Position numbers and translations under genes: made by a program. DNA of 64,000 nucleotides from Streptomyces sp. MUM 203J (lineage in GTDB: Bacteria > Actinomycetota > Actinomycetes > Streptomycetales > Streptomycetaceae): contig NZ_JADWYO010000006.1 of the NCBI RefSeq assembly GCF_022414595.1, positions 62,001 to 126,000 on the forward strand, given 5' to 3'. Under the pieces are notes generated by a model. That model was not told the DNA's origin, ran no database searches, and saw only the letters and a list, made by a program, of their open reading frames with translations. Below are positions 58,653 through 64,000 of this stretch, piece after piece (position 1 is the stretch's first letter; the number at the start of each line of letters is the position of its first letter).

Positions 58653-60254
58653 GTGTTCACCCCAGGCTCGCGATGCCTTCGTGCCGCCGTCACCGCCGCG
58701 GCGGGCGTGCTGCTCACCGCCTCCCTCGGCGCCTGTGCGCCGGACGACTCGCGGGCGGACTCGTCCGTCCCCGCAGTCCTGAGCCCCTTCTACGGCCAGG
58801 AGTTGCGGTGGGAGCCCTGCGGCACCGAGGAGTGCGCCGAGCTGGAGGTGCCGATGGACTACACGGACCCCGACGACGGCAGAACCTTCGTCCTGCCTCT
58901 CATCCGGGTGCCCGCGACGGATCCTGACCGGCGGATCGGGTCGCTCGTCTTCAACCCGGGAGGGCCGGGGGAGTCCGGGGTCGGGCTCCTCCAGGACGGC
59001 GGGGTCACGGCCTTCAGCGACCGGTTGCGGAAGCGGTTCGACATCGTCGGCTTCGACCCGCGTGGAGTCGGGGGCAGCGACCCCGCCGTGGACTGCGGGC
59101 CAGAAGACGGGGCCCGGGAGGCTGAAGGCGGCGACGACCTGCCGCCGCAGCCGCTGCACCCCGTCACCGCGAGGCAACGCCAGACGGCCCTGGCCGAAGC
59201 GGAGAGCGTGCTCGCCGCCTGCGAGAAGCACAGCGGGGCGATCCTCCGGCACGTCGGCACCGCCGACGCCGCCCGTGACATGGACGTGCTGCGCGCAGCG
59301 CTCGGTGACGACAGGCTGAGCTATCTCGGCTGGTCGTACGGGACCTCCCTGGGCACCGCCTACGGCGAGCTGTTCCCCCGGCGGGTGCGTGCGATGGTGC
59401 TGGACGGGGCCATCGACCCGTCGCTCGACTGGTCCCAGCGGGCCCGGAGCCAGGCCAAGGGCTTCCGCGAGGCGGTCGACGACTATGCGGAGCACTGTGC
59501 CGAGGTGGCGGGCGAGGCCTGTCCCGCCGACAGCCCGGCGGGCATCCGCGAGCTGCTCGACAAGCTGTACACGAAGACCGCCGAGGAGCCGCTGCCCGTC
59601 GACGACAGCGAGTGGGGGCTGGACGCCGTCACCTTGCACAGCGCCGTCACCGCGTCGATGTACACGCCGGAGGAGCAGTGGGAGCCCCTGTCCGTCGCCC
59701 TGGCCGACGCCGACGGCGGTGACGGGACGCGGCTCGCCGCCATCGCCTCCGGAGAGGACGGGACGGAGGAGGAGACCGGGGAGGCCGACGCGGCGGAGAC
59801 CGACAGCGGGGCCGGGGACGAGGCCCAGGACGATGGTCCGCCCGACAACTCCGACGTGGCCCTCACCGCAGTCAACTGCGCGGACATCCCTCATCCCGGG
59901 GACCCGGAGCAGTACTGGAAGGCCCTCGACCGGGCCCATCGCGCCGACGGCGACTTCGGGTCCGACAGCGTGGTCGCCGCGCTCGGCTGCAAGGGCTGGC
60001 CGCAGACCGGGGCGGGCCCGCACAAGGTGCGGGCCGAAGGACTGCCCCCCGTCCTCGTGGTGGGCACCACCGGTGACCCGTCCACGCCTTACCACGAGGC
60101 GCAGGCGCTGGCCCGCCAGCTGCCCGGAGGCATGCTGCTGACCTACGAGGGCTTCGGGCACACCGCGTACGGGCGGGGCGGCGCCTGCGTCGACGACGCG
60201 GTGGACGACTACCTCATCGGCCTGAGGCCCGTGGAACCGGGCGCCTCCTGCTGA
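58653..60254 (+). CDS. Secreted alpha/beta-hydrolase, tripeptidyl-aminopeptidase (TAP/Slp) family lipoprotein
   Basis: 533 aa from GTG 58653, so that a signal peptide follows immediately with lipobox TASLGAC; GTG 58590 would add 21 residues. The Ser elbow is LGWSYGTSLGTAYGE, the Asp is in VGTTGDPSTPYHEA and His in GFGHTAYGRGGACVDDAVDDY with the TAP-like C-terminal extension. Streptomyces Slp/Tap enzymes release tripeptides from extracellular proteins and propeptides. An unusual run of Glu/Asp (about residues 368-398) interrupts the fold before VNCADIPHPGDPEQ. Confidence 0.9.
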   Translation: MFTPGSRCLRAAVTAAAGVLLTASLGACAPDDSRADSSVPAVLSPFYGQELRWEPCGTEECAELEVPMDYTDPDDGRTFVLPLIRVPATDPDRRIGSLVFNPGGPGESGVGLLQDGGVTAFSDRLRKRFDIVGFDPRGVGGSDPAVDCGPEDGAREAEGGDDLPPQPLHPVTARQRQTALAEAESVLAACEKHSGAILRHVGTADAARDMDVLRAALGDDRLSYLGWSYGTSLGTAYGELFPRRVRAMVLDGAIDPSLDWSQRARSQAKGFREAVDDYAEHCAEVAGEACPADSPAGIRELLDKLYTKTAEEPLPVDDSEWGLDAVTLHSAVTASMYTPEEQWEPLSVALADADGGDGTRLAAIASGEDGTEEETGEADAAETDSGAGDEAQDDGPPDNSDVALTAVNCADIPHPGDPEQYWKALDRAHRADGDFGSDSVVAALGCKGWPQTGAGPHKVRAEGLPPVLVVGTTGDPSTPYHEAQALARQLPGGMLLTYEGFGHTAYGRGGACVDDAVDDYLIGLRPVEPGASC

Positions 60255-60276
60255 AGAACGTGGCAGGGTGGCGGCC

Positions 60277-60921
60277 ATGGAGATATCCCACCCGGGGTGG
60301 CCCGGCCGGGGCGCCGCGCTCGTTCTCGGAGCCGTGCTGGCCCTGACCGCCTGTGGTGAACAGCGCGCCGGGGAACCGGCCGCGGGCGGGACGGAGAGCG
60401 CCGGGGCAGCGGTGGCGGCTGCGACCCCGGGTGCCGGAACGCCGGGCGCCGGGACGGCGAGTCCGCCTCCGCCCGAGCCCTCGCCGTACGTGGCGCCGGG
60501 GGCCGGTGACGGCGCGCCGCACTACGCCGAGAACAACGCCCACCGGCGGCCCCGGGAGATGTCACCCGCCGGTGAGGAGCGGGCCCGGAAGGAGGCCGGC
60601 CGTATCGAGCCCGTGCTCAAGCGGCTGTGGGAGGCGGGGACCTGGGACCCCGGGGGCGTCCGGACGGCCCTGCTCCGGCTCGGGTACGAGGAGGAGCGGG
60701 CCGGGGCGAAGAGCGAGCCGTCCGGCGGGACCCTCTCCGTCAGGGAGATGAACCCCCGCTGGAAGGAGGGCGGTTACGTCACACCCGAGGGTGCCCGGAT
60801 CGGCCTGCGCGTCGGCACCGACGCCTGTGTCACCGCGTTCGTCCAGAAGAGCAACTATCTCGTGCAGGTCAACGGGCCGTATCCGGAGCATGGTTGCTTC
60901 GAGCCTCCCTTCGGGCACTGA
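60277..60921 (+). CDS. Putative secreted lipoprotein, unknown function
   Basis: 214 aa. Signal peptide with lipobox LALTAC, an Ala/Gly/Pro-rich linker (about 25-65) typical of wall-spanning regions, then a soluble domain with PHYAENNAHRRPREMSPAGE, GGVRTALLRLGYEEERAG and LRVGTDACVTAFVQKSNYLV. The end has CFEPPFGH with a Cys that could pair with Cys in TDACVTAF. 22 bases after the TAP-like hydrolase, so in the same operon. No function known. Confidence 0.7.
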   Translation: MEISHPGWPGRGAALVLGAVLALTACGEQRAGEPAAGGTESAGAAVAAATPGAGTPGAGTASPPPPEPSPYVAPGAGDGAPHYAENNAHRRPREMSPAGEERARKEAGRIEPVLKRLWEAGTWDPGGVRTALLRLGYEEERAGAKSEPSGGTLSVREMNPRWKEGGYVTPEGARIGLRVGTDACVTAFVQKSNYLVQVNGPYPEHGCFEPPFGH

Positions 60922-61220
60922 GAACGGCCTCGGCCCCCCGTTTCCCCGTCGTCTCCGTCGGCTCCCGCAACCGACGCGCCCCGCACCCCGCGCGTGATGC
61001 GGGGCGACCTCGACCTCGTGCAGGCAGCGCCGTCAGCCGGTCCCCGACGAACCGCAGGCCCGGCGGCCGGAAGCCGACGCCGTACACGCCGCCCGGCGGG
61101 CCCGGGACGGGTGCCGTGCCGGTTCGCCGACCCGAGCCGGCCGACGCGGACGCCGCGACGGCGGCTCCGGGGCGCGGAGCGGGCGGGCCCGGCGGACCGG
61201 GGGCTCGCCTCCCGGGCCCC

Positions 61221-62177
61221 TCACCGCTCCGGCCGGTTCTTCGAACCGGGAGGTGCACCCAGGACGGCACTCGTCCTGAAACGCCGGACGGACAGGGGCT
61301 CAGCCCCTCGGGCGACGGACCTGGCGCGCCTCGCCGCCAGCGTCACCGTCGTCGCGTTCGCCGTCACGATCGTCGCGATGGCCAGCCAGGAAGGCCAGTC
61401 CGGCCGCTGGTCCAGCAGCACCAGGCCCACCAGGGCGGCCAGCACGGGATTCACGCTCATGAAGACGCCGAAGTAGTGCGCCGGGACGCGACGCAGCGCC
61501 AGCAGGTCCGCCAGGAACGGCACGGCCGAGGCCAGCACGCCCGCCGCCAGGGCGCAGACCAGCGCGGTGACCGTCGGCGGGCGCAGCCACAGGACCGCCG
61601 CGCCGACCGGCAGGTACACCAGGCCCGACACGGCCGCCGCCGCGGCCGAGCCCTGGGCCCCGGGCAGCCGGGCCCCCACCGTGCGGTTCAGCAGGATGTA
61701 GCAGCCCCAGCAGACCGCCGCGACCAGGCCGAGACCGATGCCGAGGTAGTCGGTGCTCGACTGCGGCCGGGTGAGCACCGCGACCGCGCCCGCGGCGGCC
61801 AGCGCGCACAGCAGGTCCGCCCGCCGCCTGGACGCGGCCAGGGCCACCGTGAGCGGGCCCAGGAACTCCAGGGTCACCGCGAGGCCCAGCCCGATCCGGT
61901 CGATCGCCGTGTACAGCGACACGTTCATGGCGGCGAACACCACCGCCAGCCCGAGCACGGGCCGCCACTGCGCGGCGGTGAACGTACGGAACCGGGGCCG
62001 CCCCACCGCCAGCAGAACGCCCGCCGCCATCCACTGCCGTACCGCCACCACCCCCACCGGTCCGAGCACCGGGAAGGCGAGCGCCGCCACCGCCGCCCCC
62101 ACCTGGTTCGACAGTCCGCTGCCCAGCATCAGGGCCGTCCCCGTCGCCTGCCCGCTTCCGCGTATCGCCATCGCCAT
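61221..62177 (-). CDS. EamA-family transporter (RhtA-like, ten membrane segments)
   Basis: 318 aa. Two EamA repeats of five membrane segments: GLSNQVGAAVAALAFPVLGP ... YTAIDRIGLGLAVTLEFLGPL and DYLGIGLGLVAAVCWGCYILL ... YFGVFMSVNPVLAALVGLVLL. This RhtA/YdcZ-like branch exports amino acids or small metabolites. The C-terminal 40 residues beyond the last helix are Arg-rich and low in conservation. ATG 62177 or 62171 may be used. Divergent from a LysR regulator that probably controls it. Confidence 0.85.
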   Translation of the reverse strand: MAMAIRGSGQATGTALMLGSGLSNQVGAAVAALAFPVLGPVGVVAVRQWMAAGVLLAVGRPRFRTFTAAQWRPVLGLAVVFAAMNVSLYTAIDRIGLGLAVTLEFLGPLTVALAASRRRADLLCALAAAGAVAVLTRPQSSTDYLGIGLGLVAAVCWGCYILLNRTVGARLPGAQGSAAAAAVSGLVYLPVGAAVLWLRPPTVTALVCALAAGVLASAVPFLADLLALRRVPAHYFGVFMSVNPVLAALVGLVLLDQRPDWPSWLAIATIVTANATTVTLAARRARSVARGAEPLSVRRFRTSAVLGAPPGSKNRPER

Positions 62178-62227
62178 GGGCAGCACTGTCCGCCGACCAC
62201 ATCCATACGCAAAATGCATCCAGTGCT

Positions 62228-62242
62228 CCATCTATACGATGG
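62228..62242. promoter_or_regulatory. Inverted repeat CCATC-N5-GATGG between EamA and LysR genes
   Basis: CCATCTATACGATGG is a perfect 15-base palindrome with a 5-base centre, in the 69-base divergent gap and directly before the LysR start. Similar CATCCATACG lies at 62209-62218. Possible LysR autoregulatory site. Confidence 0.55.
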
Positions 62243-62246
62243 ACGC

Positions 62247-63113
62247 ATGGAACGCACCGGCATGGAGCTGCGGCACCTGCGCTGTCTCGTCGCCATCGTC
62301 GACACCGGGAGCTTCACCGACGCCGCCATCGAGCTGGGCGTCTCCCAGGCGGCGGTCTCCCGCACCCTGCGTGCTCTGGAACGGATCCTCGGGGTGCAGC
62401 TCCTGCACCGGACCTCCCGTACCGTCACCCCCACCACCGCCGGCGTGCAGGTCCTGGCACGGGCCCGGCTGCTGCTCGCGGAGGCCGAGGAGCTCGTGCG
62501 GGAGGCCGTGACCGGCCACACCCGGCTGCGCGTCGGACACGCCTGGTCCGCGTTGGGGCGTCACACCGCGGAGTTCCAGCGCCGCTGGCACGACCGGTAC
62601 CCGGACGTCGAGCTGCGGCTCATCCGGCACAACACGCCGACCGGCGGCCTCGCGGAGGGCCTGTGCGACCTGGCGGTGGTGCGCGCGGCCGTGGACCGGG
62701 GGCCCGGGTTCGACCACGCGCTGGTCGGCACCGAGCGCCGCTATGTGGCACTGGCCGCCGACGACCCGTGGGCACGGCGGCGCTCGGTGCGACTGGACGA
62801 GATCCGGGAGCGGGTGCTCGCGGTGGACCGGCGGAAGGGGACGACGACCGTGGACCTGTGGCCCGAGGACGCGCGGCCCGCGCTGGAGTTCATCGACGAC
62901 GTGGACGACTGGCTGGCCGCGATCGCCTCGGGCCGGTGCGTCGGGGTGACGCCCCACGCGACCGTGACGCAGTACCGGCGCGACGGCATCGTGTACCGGC
63001 CGGTGCGGGACGCCGCACCGGTGCCGGTGTACCTGATCTGGCGGCGGCACGACCCGCATCCGGGCACGCACGCGGCGGTGGCACTGCTCGCGGAGCTGTA
63101 CCGGGGGGTGTGA
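62247..63113 (+). CDS. LysR-family transcriptional regulator
   Basis: 288 aa. N-terminal winged HTH (MELRHLRCLVAIVDTGSFTD, AAIELGVSQAAVSRTLRALE) then the inducer-binding domain (LRVGHAWSALGRH, VELRLIRHNTPTGGLAEGLCDLAVV, RYVALAADDPWA, GRCVGVTPHAT). Start ATG 62247 or 62262 (MELRHL). Divergent from EamA exporter; likely activates or represses it in response to its substrate. Confidence 0.9.
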   Translation: MERTGMELRHLRCLVAIVDTGSFTDAAIELGVSQAAVSRTLRALERILGVQLLHRTSRTVTPTTAGVQVLARARLLLAEAEELVREAVTGHTRLRVGHAWSALGRHTAEFQRRWHDRYPDVELRLIRHNTPTGGLAEGLCDLAVVRAAVDRGPGFDHALVGTERRYVALAADDPWARRRSVRLDEIRERVLAVDRRKGTTTVDLWPEDARPALEFIDDVDDWLAAIASGRCVGVTPHATVTQYRRDGIVYRPVRDAAPVPVYLIWRRHDPHPGTHAAVALLAELYRGV

Positions 63114-63784
63114 CGAGCCTCGCTGACGGCTGGGAGCCGCGGGTGAAGGTGCCGGGCCCGCTCCTGTCGAGGTTCTCGACGGCCGCCTTGGCGGCCTCCT
63201 CGCCCTCCCCCCCGTCGACTCGTTGCTGAAGGCGTCGCCGTCGCAGGGCCCCACGAGGCGCGACGCGGGGACGCCGTAGCCCTTCTGCAGGAGCACCTTC
63301 CCCTTGTGGACCACCGCAACGGCGACACCGGGCACGCCCGTCCGCCGCACCAGCGTGCCGACCCCGGTGTCCGGCTGCTCGGCCGCGTCCTCGACCCGCG
63401 CGTCCGTCATGGTCGGGGCGGGCTGCGCCAGGGCATCTGGGACAGGCCCGGGGGCGGAGTCGTACCGGGCGCGCTCGTGCCGCCGGACGGGGTGACGCGG
63501 CCCGTCGGCAGGGCGGCGGCACGCCAGGCGACGACGAGACGAGCCGGAGCGGCGGGTACAGAGGACGGAGGGCTGGACATGGCATGACCGCGAGGTTCGA
63601 TGCCTGCCCTCAGGCGCTCACGGCCGGGACCGGTGAACAGGCTGTCCCGGCTCTCCCGGCCGCACCGGTACACGGCTGCCGCCGCGTGCGGGGGCTCCGC
63701 CCCCGGATCCCCGTCATCGTGCCCCGGGAGAACCCGTCCTCACCCGCCGGACGGGCCGAGGCATGCCGGGGGCGGAGCCGCCGG
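63114..63784 (-). pseudogene. Decayed class-C-like beta-lactamase (serine hydrolase) remnant
   Basis: 671 bases hold no intact gene. On the minus strand, 63410-63210 reads LVRRTGVPGVAVAVVHKGKV then LLQKGYGVPASR, the typical opening of class C beta-lactamase/serine hydrolases, while the following catalytic SxxK part is missing and the frame is lost (DGDAFSNESTGG). A different frame 63591-63420 reads like a signal region (MSSPPSSVPAAPARLVVAWR). Several frameshifts and deletions are needed, so this is a fossil. GGGGGCTCCGCCCCC near 63690 is a terminator-like hairpin. Confidence 0.6.
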
Positions 63785-64000
63785 TCAGCGGTTGGCGCGG
63801 ATCAGGGTGCGGACCATCCGGCAGGTCGTCGTCGACGGCGGGTGCACGCCGATGCGGTGCGCCGTGTCCCGTATCGTCGCGTCGTCGGCCCGCGAGGGGA
63901 CGTACACGCCCGTGTCGAGCAGCGCGATGGCAAGGCGCATGGCCTTCAGACGACGGTTGTGGCGCACGTACCACTCGCGCGGCCGTCCGGCCGGGAGCGG
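63785..64000 (-). CDS. C-terminal part of a small conserved Streptomyces protein (5' end outside window)
   Basis: The frame is open to the right edge and ends at 63785. The 71 residues visible read PLPAGRPREWYVRHNRRLKA, MRLAIALLDTGVYVPSRADD, ATIRDTAHRIGVHPPSTTTC, RMVRTLIRANR. I have seen this sequence type in unnamed Streptomyces proteins of about 80-100 aa; the pattern suggests a winged-helix or DNA-interacting small protein but nothing is known. GTG 63967 could also start it. Confidence 0.65.
   Translation of the reverse strand, partial: PLPAGRPREWYVRHNRRLKAMRLAIALLDTGVYVPSRADDATIRDTAHRIGVHPPSTTTCRMVRTLIRANR

Noticed and set aside
1-64000. tRNA, rRNA, riboswitch or insertion sequence
   Set aside because: No cloverleaf with CCA end, no 16S/23S sequence, no transposase motif and no flanking terminal repeats were recognised by reading; a covariance-model scan was not possible.

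Overview
The window is a stretch of a very GC-rich actinobacterial chromosome, almost certainly Streptomyces. The codon third positions are strongly G/C, GTG starts and 4-base GTGA stop/start overlaps are common, and the gene set (type-I glutamine synthetase GlnA2, GlnE, malR-malEFG-aglA, glutamine-dependent NadE, PanB, F420-dependent NpdG) matches the conserved core arm of Streptomyces chromosomes. No rRNA, tRNA, CRISPR array, insertion sequence or phage is visible.

Layout. 1-7.2 kb: end of a primase/polymerase-like protein, lipoprotein, PhzF-like protein, iron-box-controlled heme oxygenase, methionine aminopeptidase, MFS exporter and its neighbour, NpdG. 7.2-15 kb: M50 protease, PanB, DHA2 exporter, EEP-family membrane protein, NadE, DUF4190/DUF4352-type protein. 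15-21.4 kb: a probable copper-linked group (Met/His-rich multicopper oxidase, His-rich membrane protein, DUF3105 and DUF305 proteins) with a DUF998-like protein, an alpha/beta hydrolase and a CBS-pair protein. 21.4-25.1 kb: SpoIIE-type phosphatase, GlnA2, RidA/HxlR divergent pair. 25.2-28.5 kb: accessory regulatory cluster (frameshifted small gene, ASCH protein, XRE-TPR regulator, and divergent 40-aa protein / HATPase / unknown triplet). 28.8-40 kb: a 10.7-kb RHS polymorphic-toxin gene with a low-GC toxin tip and a translationally coupled putative SUKH immunity gene. 40-45.6 kb: BMP-like protein, GlnE, PAP2/Aur1-like protein. 45.7-53.4 kb: maltose/maltodextrin regulon, with two paralogous LacI regulators at its two ends, inverted-repeat operators, and hairpins between and inside genes. 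53.5-57 kb: second accessory regulatory cluster (two XRE-TPR-like regulators divergent from two small genes). 57-64 kb: MBL-rhodanese protein, TAP-family hydrolase, lipoprotein, EamA/LysR divergent pair, a decayed beta-lactamase and the end of a small conserved protein.

How genes work together: MalR is predicted to repress malEFG-aglA through CTGCAAG/CTTGCAG repeats. The ABC permeases import maltodextrins that AglA splits, and a second LacI protein is made from the end of the same operon. GlnE regulates the main glutamine synthetase (encoded elsewhere), whereas the GlnA2 here has Trp where the adenylylated Tyr would be. The most unusual elements are the RHS toxin with a roughly 130-residue lysine/arginine tract before its HINT and nuclease-like tip, and the perfect 25-bp hairpin built into the first codons of the second LacI regulator.
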